NCBI GenBank assembly: GCA_030180135.1
Contig: CM058236.1
Coordinates: 4,774,001-4,838,000 of the forward strand
Direction of reading: 5' to 3'
Source of the DNA: Orychophragmus violaceus
Taxonomy: Eukaryota; Streptophyta; Magnoliopsida; Brassicales; Brassicaceae
Length of the DNA stretch: 64,000 nt
This document shows, one piece after another, positions 20,668 to 30,992 of the stretch. Below the pieces are notes generated by a model. That model saw only the letters and a program-made list of their open reading frames with translations. It was not told where the DNA came from and did not search any database. A program made the position numbers and the translations under genes. Every line of letters starts with the position of its first letter. The stretch's first letter is position 1.

Positions 20668-21865
20668 TGATAGGTGTAAGTTTTAGCCCTATACTAACTG
20701 CAAGTGCACAATATATCAATGTAGTACTTAGGGATCGAATCCACGAGGACTCTAGGCAACGATAGGATTAGAACTAAACAGATTAAACTAGGAGAAAGCA
20801 AATTGTATTGAATAACTAAAAAGCAAGCAAGAAAGTAAATCAGTAGCAAGTTGTGGTTGTAAGCAATAAACTAAGGGCGCTAAGTCTAGGGCGTTCTCAG
20901 GAAATCAGACAAGCAGATAAATCATTCAGTAAGGATCTAACTAAGCTCAGTTCTAGAACTCAAACACAAATATAGAATTAACCAACTGTCGTTGCGAGAA
21001 TTCTCTAAGTCTAAGTGCAGTAATCCAAATTCCTTTGTAATTACTAACAGATTAAACCAGCTTTAATTCCAAGTTCGATATGTTCACAATCTAATTAAAC
21101 CAAATTCCTTTGCGAGTAATTAAATTGCTCAACCTAAATAGTTCAGATTCGAAACCGCACTGTCGTGTCAATCTAGCAACCTAAGATCTAGATTCTAAGT
21201 GATCAAGTTAGAACTAGCATTAAACACAATTTAGTTTGAATAACATCTATTGATGTGAATCCTTAACTGAATTAATTATATCTAGCAAGTCATGAAATCC
21301 CTTTGAGAAACCCTAAACCTAACTATGAAACTACTCAGACATAGAATATGAAGACATAATCAGTGAAATAATAGATATCATAAAAGAGATTAGAATAAGA
21401 AAAGGGGTTTGAAATCTTCTCCAAGAACAAAGTGTAGTACATAATCAGATCAGCCCCAAAAGCTCTAAAAACTCTCTGCTCTAAGCTATGATAGTGTATC
21501 TAAAACAAAACTTAAAAACCTAATTAAATAGCTAAAACACGTCTTGGGGCTTATGTGTAAATATCTGGATCTTCTGGGCATCTTTGCAATATCATCATTC
21601 TTCATTAAACCGCCGAGATCTGGCCCAACTCGCTGTGCAACGATCGATGCTGAAGTGCATCGATCGACACCCTCCTCTGTTTCGGACAGTGAGCATAAAC
21701 TCTTGGGTCAAAACTCCAAAATGCTCCAAATAGCTCCATAATCTCCAAATCCGCTCCAAACGTGTGTACCTAATAACACCTATAAAAGACTCGAAAGAAA
21801 CTATAAAAGACTCTAAACACACACTTATATCATGGCATAAAACCGGTAAAAACCATGATATATCA
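20668..21865 (-). repeat. Athila LTR 1 (shared by copies A and B)
   Basis: This is 1198 bp, TGATAGGTGT...TGATATATCA in plus orientation. A primer-binding site lies on its low-coordinate side (copy A) and a polypurine tract on the other (copy B), so one LTR serves two internal regions. It contains a GATCG pair at 21642 and 21662. Confidence 0.92.
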
Positions 21866-21876
21866 ACCCCCCACAC
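21866..21876 (-). other. Athila polypurine tract (copy B)
   Basis: On the minus strand GTGTGGGGGGT directly precedes the LTR start TGATATATCA. An equivalent tract lies at 30301-30311 for copy C. Confidence 0.75.
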
Positions 21877-23360
21877 TTAGCCTTTGCTTGCCCTCAAGCA
21901 AAACAGAGAACTAAAATATGGTGAAGAGGTTTGAAAACTTTCAGAAACTCTTTTTGTCCTAGAAGCAACAACACTCAGATTCCCCTTAGTAAACCACTGA
22001 AAGAATCAACCGCAAGATATCAAGACCAACATGTACTTCCCCCACACTTAGCAACTGTCCTAACTAAGCTCCACAATCAATCCAAGCAATTCAAATTCAC
22101 CCTATTGTCTTCTTAAGCATATTAAGTGCGGTCTCACCTAAGGATTATCGATCAAAGGGCACATGGATTCTTACTTTGCCAGCTCTAGACCACCATACTA
22201 TATGTTTATGGTTCCTTTTCTTCTCTTTTCCCTTCCTTAGCATTCTGATTTTTCCCCATTGGGTATCATATTTTTTTCTTATCAGTGCTCTTCCCGTTAA
22301 GGGGTGTACTTTGGACACATTCCATGGATGCACATGAGATGATAGTTGTAGCTACCACTCCCAGAGACCACTTCAGAGTTACTAACTCATCCTCAGTTTA
22401 TTATTTTTTTTTATGGAAGGGGAGAAGGGAACCATACTCGGACAGGTTTACAAGCTGTGTCAGAACTAACAAAGGAGTCCGACTCAAGGTATACCAAGCC
22501 CTTAGGTGCGAAAATTAAAGTCAGGATTAAGGGTGAATCCAGTAAAAGGATTCTCTGAATACCTGAATTGATATGGGTGTCCTCATTAGGTTGATCCGTG
22601 TTGGGTTTTCTAATAGTCATAGATTTATCTTTCAGCTTCATCCCAATGGTTACTTAAGTTCCTGCAAGATATTGTTAACTTCTCCAAAATTCACTGTTTC
22701 TTACTTAAACTTGTTTTGACTCAATAAAACAAATTTTTTTGAAAAAACTGGAATGACTCTTAAGAAAACAGGAAGATAAAGTTAGTAGCTACCTCCCCCA
22801 CACTTGAAACACACTGTCCCCAGTAGTGTCAAGCTAAGGGTTGGTAAAACAAAGCAAAAATGTTAATTGATGTGTTGAGTTCTGTCTGATTTTTACCTCT
22901 GTCGCACATGCATCGATCGTTACATAAATGTAACGACCGTTGCTAGGCGATATTTCGTCGTGTGTCGATCGTTGCTCAGGATCGCAACGATCGCTGCAAT
23001 GCGATTACTCATGTTGTGACGATCGACACAAGACTGTGTCGATCGACGCATTGCGAAATCCGAGAACAGTCATCAAGTTAGCAGGTTAGTCCTCGAGAAA
23101 TCATGAAATTTCAAACCTGCAAGCTGAAAATCACTGAAAACAGATAAAATCAAAGCAACTAATAGTCTCAAACCAATCACAGCATCCAAACATAAGTATC
23201 CTAAGAAATCGAAAGAAAAATGCAAAAGAAAAGTGAAAAAGAAATACAAGAACCGTAGTCTAGAGATGCCAATACTTAATCACTCGTCCTCCATCCCATC
23301 AATGTGATCAGTACCACTCGAAGAACCGGGAGTCGGAGATCGCCGTCTACGTTGAGAAGG
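21877..23360 (-). other. Athila 3' region, no gene seen
   Basis: Untranslated DNA between ATHILA ORF-1 and the 3' LTR. It includes pyrimidine-rich stretches near 22200-22270 and three GATCG pairs (22911-23045). The first 460 bp recur at 30301-30765 in copy C. Short open stretches here lack any family resemblance. Confidence 0.55.
22911..23046. repeat. Three spaced GATCG pairs
   Basis: Cores start at 22915 and 22935 (second GACCG), 22967 and 22989, 23021 and 23041; spacings are 20, 22 and 20 bp. GCGAT/GCGAAAT elements separate the pairs. Confidence 0.85.
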
Positions 23361-24770
23361 TCATGGATGGTGTATCTGTGGCTGTCTCCTGCAAGTGCAG
23401 GTACGCATGAAGTTCCAGATGCTCCGTAGAATACCATCCTCACGCTCTCTCCACTCTGCCTCAGACATATCATCATAAGGCATATTAGGCTCGGGAAAAG
23501 GCCCAACATCATCGACAGGGGCAGCAGGTGCAGGTGCAGAGGAAGTAGAAGCTCGTGTAGAAGGCTCTCCCAGCGGATGAGCCATAGAAGGAACTCTGCG
23601 CTGATCGCTCGTAGGAGGCTTGAATCTCAAGGAATCCAGCGTATCGATCTGTGTAAGACCAGCAGCAGGAAGATCCAGGCCACGCTTCTCAGTGGCAGGG
23701 TCATAATAGACCCATACACGTCCCTCCTTCAGCCATGTAGCACTCTGCAGATGGCTAAAATCAAGGAACTCCATGCTGTCATTACGCTCCGTACCCTCTA
23801 AGGGAATCCTGCAATGCCTGAAAATGGGAGTAAGCAGACTCCCTACTGTCTCAGTGCCCTTACCATCAAATGGCTTCTTCTGCAGCTCGCATAAATGATG
23901 CACAAAAACAGCCCCCAAGTTAAGTCCTCTAGTCGGATCTCTCAGAACAGTATCCTCAAACTGGTCCCTCAGCCCAATGAACAGCATTTCCATCTCGTTC
24001 TTACGCATCTTGTTGGCTTCATATTTGCACAACAGAGTACATCCCAAGATGCGCAAGACGTACCTAAGAACAGGATGCCTAACCTGAATCACCGGCGTGG
24101 TCCTCGAGTTATACCGACCATTGCCGATACAGTCCCAGAAATACTGAGCTTCCTCCACATCCCACTCAAGATACATACCAATGCGCGTCGTCTCAGTGCT
24201 GAATCCATAAATCCTGCTGACATCGAGAAGGAGAATCCGATACCTGGCTCCTAAGCACATGAAGGTAAAGAAACCTCTTGAAGCCTTCCTGCTATCTGGG
24301 TTAGGGTATATCACTCTGCAAGTGGCTAGCAGCTGTCTTACCAACTCAGGGTACATCTCGTAAGGCTGCATTGGCATTATCCCCAAATCAATGCCCTTAC
24401 ACAGTGCAAGAACCTGCTCATCGATGCCCAGACTCCTGCAAGTCGAGTAATCTGCAAACTTGGTTGACTTAAGTGTCATGCCACACCAACCATTGTAGAG
24501 CAATGTGTCATACTCATCCCACTCATCAAGTAATGGCCTCTCCGTGAAGGTGTCGGTCTTGAGCAGATCATCAATCTCCATGCCCCATACGTTGTCTGTC
24601 GGAATCATTAGCTTATCTGCTCTGGGACATGGTAGCTGTATCTCTTCCAGATCTCTCTGATAGTCCTCAGGATGTGGTGATTCTCGATGGAACCACTCAG
24701 CTGGTGGATGATGATGAGCTGTAGCTGCTGCTGCGGTGGCTCTACGTTTGCGAGCTTGTCGAGGAGGCAT
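23361..24770 (-). CDS. ATHILA ORF-1 family protein
   Basis: An uninterrupted frame of about 469 residues runs from ATG at 24770 (MPPRQARKRRATAAAATAH). The preceding TTG-initiated extension looks like an acceptor site and is not favoured. Basic N-terminus, then IQLPCPRADKLMIPTDNVWG and the long helical central region (VRHPVLRYVLRILGCTLLCKY) characteristic of the ATHILA ORF-1 family, then a Pro/Ala/Ser-rich tail and acidic DDMSEAEWRERED. Its biochemical role is not established; in Athila elements it sits downstream of the polyprotein genes where other lineages carry envelope-like genes. I see no signal peptide or convincing membrane segment. It is the only intact long gene of copy B. Confidence 0.8.
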   Translation of the reverse strand: MPPRQARKRRATAAAATAHHHPPAEWFHRESPHPEDYQRDLEEIQLPCPRADKLMIPTDNVWGMEIDDLLKTDTFTERPLLDEWDEYDTLLYNGWCGMTLKSTKFADYSTCRSLGIDEQVLALCKGIDLGIMPMQPYEMYPELVRQLLATCRVIYPNPDSRKASRGFFTFMCLGARYRILLLDVSRIYGFSTETTRIGMYLEWDVEEAQYFWDCIGNGRYNSRTTPVIQVRHPVLRYVLRILGCTLLCKYEANKMRKNEMEMLFIGLRDQFEDTVLRDPTRGLNLGAVFVHHLCELQKKPFDGKGTETVGSLLTPIFRHCRIPLEGTERNDSMEFLDFSHLQSATWLKEGRVWVYYDPATEKRGLDLPAAGLTQIDTLDSLRFKPPTSDQRRVPSMAHPLGEPSTRASTSSAPAPAAPVDDVGPFPEPNMPYDDMSEAEWREREDGILRSIWNFMRTCTCRRQPQIHHP

Positions 24771-24810
24771 CTGCAACAAATTCAAGCATGTAAGTCTCGG
24801 CAGAAACTCC

Positions 24811-24875
24811 CTGTGAAATCGCAGAGCAACGACCGTTGCACAAGTGCAACGATCGATTCATGGCGATTTCACAGC
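24811..24875. repeat. GATCG pair enclosed by a 12-bp inverted repeat
   Basis: GACCG at 24831 and GATCG at 24851 (20 bp apart) lie between CTGTGAAATCGC and its exact reverse complement GCGATTTCACAG. This is the clearest example of the motif as a bounded unit of about 64 bp. Confidence 0.85.
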
Positions 24876-25243
24876 CGACAATTAATCTCAAAAATCGTTT
24901 CTAAATCCATTCAAAAACCACACAAACAGCCTAATATCATCACCAATCATCCTAAATCAAGTCTAATCAGTACGAAATCATCAATTTCAAGCAAAAAATC
25001 CCTAATTTCTAAACCCTAGAACCGAATCCGAAAATGTTGAAAATGAGAGTTCTTACCTTGGATTCACTGCAAATGGGTTAGAGAAATAGACAGGGGATAT
25101 GAAAACAAGTAAAATCGAGCATTGAATCAGAGAAAACGATGAAGAAATGAGAGATTTAGGGTTTGGCACTCTCGGTTGTACAGACGGCGGAATGGGGAGA
25201 AGAGAAGAGAAGAAGGGTTAAGGCACTTACCTGGATCGTGTGA

Positions 25244-25437
25244 GCAACGATCGATGCATAAGTGCAACGATCGACGCTGTTGAACCGAATTGGTTCCGGT
25301 TTAGCATGCGTACCTTAATTTTGCAATTAAACCATTTGCAACGACCGTTGCACAGGACCGCAACGATCGTCACAAGGCGATCCCATATCTTCGTCAAATC
25401 TCCCTGCAACGACCGTTGCACATATAGCAACGATCGT
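25244..25437. repeat. Three further spaced GATCG pairs
   Basis: Cores start at 25249 and 25269, 25343 (GACCG) and 25365, 25411 (GACCG) and 25432; spacings are 20, 22 and 21 bp. AAGGCGATCCC lies between the second and third pairs. Confidence 0.85.
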
Positions 25438-25605
25438 CACACATCTCCAGACAGGTTCTGTATCTAAAACTTAGCAAAAACAAATAAAAACGTGAAATCC
25501 TAAGAAAAACACCAAAAATAAAAAAGGAAAACACTAAAACCTATCAGTGGGTTGCCTCCCACTCAGCGCTTGTTTAAGGTCATTAGCTTGACCGGACGAA
25601 CAAGA

Positions 25606-26720
25606 TCAGTTTGCTGGAGATCCTGACAGAGACTGTGATTTCCTCTGTGCAAGTCTCCTCATCCAAGGCGGAGAGGAAGCATCATCAGTGTGAACGCGTC
25701 TAAGAAAAGAAGGAGTAAATTGATATGGTGGATCTGAAACCAAAGTCTCGCTTATCTGCTCTCCATCTCCATCCTTAATGGTGAAGGTCTGCCAATCAAT
25801 CAATGGCTTGCGCAGCATGTCCATCTCAAAGTGCAGTGGCTCATCTCCCAGATGGAGATCTATCAAACTGTGTCTCACATCTATCACTGCTCCAGCTGTG
25901 GCCAAGAAAGGTCTACCCAGTATCAAAGCATCATCATGCTTACTGTGGTACTTAAGAACCAAGAAATCTGTCGGAACCAAGTAGTTCCCAACTCTCACTG
26001 GGACGTCCTCAAGAACTCCTTCAGGAATTCTTATTGACTGATCAGCTAGGACAACAGAGGTCCTAGCGGGTGAAAAATCCATCATACCCAACTTCTCTGC
26101 CACAGAGTATGGCATGAGACTTCCAACAGCTCCTAAATCAACTAGAGAGCGCTTGAAACCATCCTCAAAAATAGAACAATTCAACACAAAAATCCCAGGA
26201 TCAGGTAGCTTCTTAGGAATCTTGGTCAAAAGAACATCACTTATATGCTGAGGAACAACTATAACCCAATCCTTCAGCTCTTCATCCAAAGGAACATCTT
26301 ACCCAAGTATCTCTGCACACAAGGGTGATAAGGTGGATCATCAGATGGTGGAATTTCTTCCAACTCTTCACCAATCTCTTCCAAACGCTTAAGCTCATCA
26401 ATCTTTTGTTGAATCACTTCAGACACCTTAGGATATAATCGAATAGATTGTGCATAAATCTCCTGTTGAGTTATCTCAGACACTCCAGGGAATAAACGGT
26501 TAAGCTCTGAATCTGCATCAATGTCATAAGAATCCTGTGAATCTGTCTGTCCACGCCATGCAACGATCGACGCTAAGGGTGCATCGATTGATGCAGTCAA
26601 GTTTTCACAGATTCCACCCGAGAGATTTTCCTTAAAATCAGAAATTTCAGCCTCTTCAACCAATTCAGCTGTATTAAGCTCAAATCTTTCACCTAGGTGT
26701 GATCCATCATCAATGTACAC
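25606..26720 (-). pseudogene. pro: Athila gag-linker and aspartic protease (copy B)
   Basis: An acidic linker (26720-26274: FELNTAELVEEAEISDFKEN...) leads into the protease, but a one-base frameshift near 26280 puts the protease in another frame (26289-25606, start not an ATG). The protease shows LVDLGAVGSLMPYSVAEKLG, the Asp-Leu-Gly-Ala active-site variant usual in Athila, and the flap/second-half motif DALILGRPFLATAGAVIDV. Normally it would cut the Gag-Pol polyprotein. It ends at TGA 25608-25606, and no reverse transcriptase follows. A GATCG/GATTG pair (26565, 26585) lies inside the linker coding sequence. Confidence 0.8.
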
Positions 26721-26723
26721 TGA

Positions 26724-28249
26724 CTAGGCCTTAATATGGGTGTCTACAGCACTCTTTCCCTTGATGGAGCTTGAAATTTGGCTCACCTGAGTGTCCAATT
26801 GCTTCACATGAGTGTTTAGAGACTCAAACTTCCCATTGAGATCCTCATAAACAGCATCTAACTTCTTGTTGCAGTCCACAGCAATCTTTGACTGTCCTTC
26901 CAACAGCTGTTCCATCATAGCCTCCATCTTACTCTCATGAGTAGTAGCTACAGGAGGCGCTTGGTAAGAGGAAGATCCATAATTCCTCTAATTACCTTGT
27001 TGGAAAGGTTTCTGAAAACCAGCATTCTGTCCAAAGCCAGAAGAGTTTTGATTGCTTGTGAAAGCACTCTTCTGACCACTGAAAAACCTATTACCAGACT
27101 GATTACCAAACCTGTTTCCTTGGAAACCAGATCTTCCGATGTAGTTCACATCCTCTTCCTGATCATCTTCTTCAGCATTGATCATCTCAACATCTTGAGC
27201 AAAGTGGACAGCTTTCTTCCCAGCTAGAAGATTGCAAACAGTGTCCAACTTAGATCTAATATCAGATATCTCCAAATTCTCCATCTTCCCACCGGACTTC
27301 TTCCTTCTCTCATCAGTAGTCTTGCAGCTATTGTTGCTTACTAAATTATCTATCAACTGCTTAGCTTGAGCAGGAGTCCTGGTGTTAAAGTTGGCATTGC
27401 TAGAATTGTCCAATGCAGTCTGATATGGAAGATCTATTCCTCTAAAGAAGATACCTAATAGCGTTACCTCTGTGAATCCATGATGCGGGCAGTCACGTTG
27501 GTACTTCTTAAACCTCATCCAGGCTGTCTTAAGAGGCTCTGTCGGACCTTGGGTGAAGGTGAGAATGTCCTGTCTGACTGATCGGAGCGAGCATCATCGT
27601 AGAAGTGTCGCAGAAACTCTCTCTTCAGAGCGGCCCAAGTAACAAACGTTCCAGATGGGAGTTGTTTCAGCCAGGCTGCAGCATCTCCAGCGAGAGAGTA
27701 CGGGAAAAGCTTGAGGAACAGATAGTCCTGGCACACTCCATCATACTTTATTCCGGTGACTATGTCCTCAAACTCATCTATGTGATCCATCGGCTGCTCA
27801 CTTGGAGAGCCATGGAAGGCTTTCTGCCTCAGGAGTGAGTAGTAGATGGTCTTGATCTCAAAATCGTTCCTCTCAAAATCAGGAGGTACAAGAGCTGACC
27901 GATTAGCATGAAACTCATCCAGACGGTTATAGTCAGCTAAAGTCCTCTCATGAACAACCATCTGTCTACCTTGGGCCTGTCCTTGGCCTTGGTTCTGCTC
28001 CTGTTGCGGTTGCTCAGGAGGATCATGGATAACATTCCCTTCAGCATCAATCGGCTCTCCAGCAGCATTGTACGGATTGTTGTGTCGATCCCTCAGGGTA
28101 CCTTGAGCATCAGGCTTTATGATCACATGTTCAACAACCATCCTTGCTCTTTGAACTCTTCTGTTAGTCCTCTCTAGTCTAGCAAGTTCTTCAAGTTGGA
28201 GGTTAACGAGATTAGTATTCGGATTACTTCTGGTATCACGCGTCTGCAT
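26724..28249 (-). pseudogene. gag: Athila gag (copy B)
   Basis: From ATG 28249 (MQTRDTRSNP) gag reads through the capsid core (FPYSLAGDAAAWLKQLP) to a frameshift near 27565-27585, where it goes out of frame. The C-terminal half continues in a second frame as MRFKKYQRDCPHHGFTEV, GIFFRGIDLPYQTALD, GKKAVHFAQDVEMINAEE and a Gly/Asn/Phe-rich segment. An additional in-frame TAG at 26990-26988 is absent from copy C. The tail (MEAMMEQLLEGQSKIAVDC) is coiled-coil-like. The frameshift also occurs in copy C, so it predates the split of the copies or is tolerated. Confidence 0.88.
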
Positions 28250-28264
28250 AAACCGTCTGTAATC

Positions 28265-28350
28265 GCCAAGCAACGATCGATGCTAACAGTGCAACGATCG
28301 ATTCAACTCCAATCGCCTAGTAACGATCGACGCAGAAGGTGCAACGGTCG
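28265..28350. repeat. Two spaced GATCG pairs in the Athila leader (copy B)
   Basis: Same arrangement as at 20440-20525: CAACGATCGATGC and GTGCAACGATCGATTC, then TAACGATCGACGC and GTGCAACGGTCGATG, with AATCGCC and GCGATT bracketing. Confidence 0.8.
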
Positions 28351-28495
28351 ATGCTATGCGATTATGAAACCTGCGACAGAGAGAAAACAGAGAAAAATCA
28401 GTAAACAAAAAAAAAAAAAAAAAAAATCCTAGTAAAAACCCTAAGTTCGAAGCTATCGAAGACTCTAAGAGTCCCCGGCAACGGCGCCAAAAACG

Positions 28496-30300
28496 TGATA
28501 GGTGTAAGTTTTAACCCTATACTAACTGCAAGTGCACAGTATATCAATATAGTACTTAGGGATCGAATCCACGAGGACTCTAAGCAACGATAGGATTAGA
28601 ACTAAACAGATTAAACTAGGAGAAAGCAAATTGTATTGAATAACTAAAAAGCAAGCAAGAAAGTAAATCAGTAGCAAGTTGTGGTTGTAAGCAATAAACT
28701 AAGGGCACTAAGTCTAGGGCGTTCTCAGGAAATCAGACAAGCAGATAAATCATTCAGTCAGGATCTAACTAAGCTCAGTTCTAGAACTCAAACACAAATA
28801 TAGAATTAACCAACTGTCGTTGCGAGAATTCTCTAAGTCTAAGTGCAGTAATCCAAATTCCTTTGTAATTACTAACAAATTAAACCAGCTTTAATTCCAA
28901 GTTTGATATGTTCACAATCTAATTAAACCAAATTCCTTTGCGAGTAATTAAATTTCTCAACCTAAATAGTTCAGATTCTAAACCACACTGTCGTGTCAAT
29001 CTAGCAACCTATGATCTAGATTCTAAGTGATCAAGTTAGAACTAGCATTAAACACAATTTAGTTTGAATAACATCTATTGATGTGAATCCTTAACTGAAT
29101 TAATTATATCTAGCAAGTCATGAAATCCCTATGAGCAGTGTTCTAAAAATCGGTTTAGGCGGCCGCCTAGACGGGGCCTAGGCGCTAGGCGGTCTTTGAC
29201 CGTGGCGATTTCCTCCTAGGCGTTCGAATTAGGCGTTTATGTTATTAAGCGGATTTAGGCAGGTCTAGGCGGTCCTAGGCGGGTCTAGGCGGTCCTAGGC
29301 GGGTCTAGGCGATCCTAGGCGGCTACACACAATCTTTAACCAATTATCATTTGATTTTTAATTTTCATGTTTGTTTCGGTATAATTTTAAAATTTTATTA
29401 CATATAACTAAATTTATAAGTTCTTACTTCATAAATTAGTGGTTATCAATAAAAAAATATTGTAAATTTAACAGATTTGATAGTAAATGTCATGTGCTGA
29501 TAAATTTAGCTAATATTCTTTTTGTTATTTCGATGTACTTTGAGTTTTAATCTATTTTTAGACTAAGAATATTTGAATTATATAACATATATTATATAAT
29601 ATATCTAATATATATTGTTTTCTTTTATAAATGCATATACCGCCTAGGCGCCGACTAGGCCCCGACTAGGCGTTCTAGGCGCTAGGCGGTGGGTCACCGC
29701 CCGACTAGCGCCTAGCGCTTTCTTGAACATTGCCTATGAGAAACCCTAAACCTAACTATGAAACTACTCAGACATAGAATATGAAGACATAATAAATGAA
29801 ATAATAGATATCATAAAAGATATTAGAATAAGAAAAGGGGTTCGAAATCTTCTCCATGAACAAAGTGTAGTACATAATCAGATCAGCCCCAAAAGCTCTA
29901 AAAACTCTCTGCTCTAAGTTATGATAGTGTATCTAAAACAAAACTTAAAAACCTAATTAAATAGCTAAAACACGTCTTGGGGCTTATGTGTAAATATCTG
30001 GAACTTCTGGGCATCTTTTCAATATCATCATTCTTCATTAAACCGCCGAGATCTGGCCCAACTCGCTGTGCAACGATCGATGCTGAAGTGCATCGATCGA
30101 CACCCTCCTCTGTTTCGGACAGTGAGCATAAACTCTTGGGTCAAAACTCCAAAATGCTCCAAATAGCTCCATAATCTCCAAATCCGCTCCAAACGTGTGT
30201 GTACCTAATAACACCTATAAAAGACTCGAAAGAAACTATAAAAGACTCTAAACACACACTTATATCATGGCATAAAACCGGTAAAAACCATGATATATCA
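28496..30300 (-). repeat. Athila LTR 2 (shared by copies B and C), carrying a hAT MITE
   Basis: TGATAGGTGT...TGATATATCA, 1805 bp. Removing the 597-bp insertion and its 8-bp duplication leaves 1200 bp, matching LTR 1 (1198) and LTR 3 (1199). It also contains a GATCG pair at about 30074-30098. Confidence 0.93.
29136..29732. mobile_element. Non-autonomous hAT element (MITE) in Athila LTR 2
   Basis: This is 597 bp, flanked by an 8-bp duplication CCTATGAG (29128-29135 and 29733-29740), the hAT hallmark. Inverted ends start CAGTGTTCTAAAAA on the left and CAATGTTCAAGAAAG (reverse strand) on the right. Subterminal regions are dense in CTAGGCGG/CCGCCTAG repeats, likely transposase-binding sites; the centre is AT-rich with no gene. 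LTRs 1 and 3 show the uninterrupted site. Confidence 0.93.
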
Positions 30301-30770
30301 ACCCCCCCACATTTAGCCTTTGCTTGCCCTCAAGCAAAACAGAGAACTAAAATATGGTGAAGAGGTTTGAAAACTTTCAGAAACTCTTTTTGTCCTAGAA
30401 GCAACAACACTCAGATTCCCCTTAGTAAACCACTGAAAGAATCAACCGCAAGATATCAAGACCAACATGTACTTCCCCCACACTTAGCAACTGTCCTAAG
30501 TAAACTTCACAATCAATCCAAGCAATTCAAATTCACCCTATTGACTTCTTAAGCATATTAAGTGCGGTCTCACCTAAGGATTATCGATCAAAGGGCACAT
30601 GGATTCTTACTTTGCCAGCTCTAGACCACCATACTATATGTTTCTGGTTCCTTTTCTTCTCTTTTCCCTTCCTTAGCATTCTGATTTTTCCCCATTGGGT
30701 ATCATTTTTTTTTTTATCAGTGCTCTTCCCGATAAGGGGTGTACTTTGGACACATTCCGTGGAATAAACG

Positions 30771-30992
30771 GTTAAGCTCTGAATCTGCATCAATGTAATA
30801 AGAATCCTGTGAATCTGTCTGTCCACACCATGCAACGATCGACGCTAAGGGTGCATCGATTGATGCAGTCAAGTTTTCACAGATTCCACCCGAGAGATTT
30901 TCCTTAAAATCAGAAATTTCAGCCTCTTCAACCAGTTCAGCTGTATTAAGCTCAAATCTTTCACCTAGGTGTGATCCATCATCAATGTACAC
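30771..30992 (-). pseudogene. Athila gag-linker remnant (copy C)
   Basis: MYIDDGSHLGERFELNTAEL and on to LNRLF matches the copy B linker. The frame runs out of homology at the deletion junction and stops by chance. It includes the GATCG/GATTG pair at 30832-30866. The protease is absent. Confidence 0.75.

Larger units (their letters stand above)
24771..25605 (-). other. Spacer between Athila protease and ORF-1
   Basis: This spacer occupies the place where reverse transcriptase to integrase would be in a full Athila. It holds four GATCG/GACCG pairs and a perfect 12-bp inverted repeat (CTGTGAAATCGC at about 24811, GCGATTTCACAG at about 24863). A CAG-preceded ATG at 24770 suggests the ORF-1 mRNA may be spliced. 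No gene was found. Confidence 0.6.
20668..30300 (-). mobile_element. Athila copy B (LTR 2 - gag/PR - ATHILA ORF-1 - LTR 1)
   Basis: Minus-strand Athila element bounded by LTR 2 (28496-30300) and LTR 1 (20668-21865). It holds gag, linker, protease and an intact ATHILA ORF-1 gene, but I find no reverse transcriptase, RNase H or integrase between protease and ORF-1. It must rely on another element for those enzymes. It lies head to tail with copies A and C, sharing LTRs. Confidence 0.9.

Noticed and set aside
23361..24770. Envelope protein in Athila copy B
   Set aside because: Position fits envelope-like genes, but I see no signal peptide or clear membrane segment; residues match the ATHILA ORF-1 family instead.
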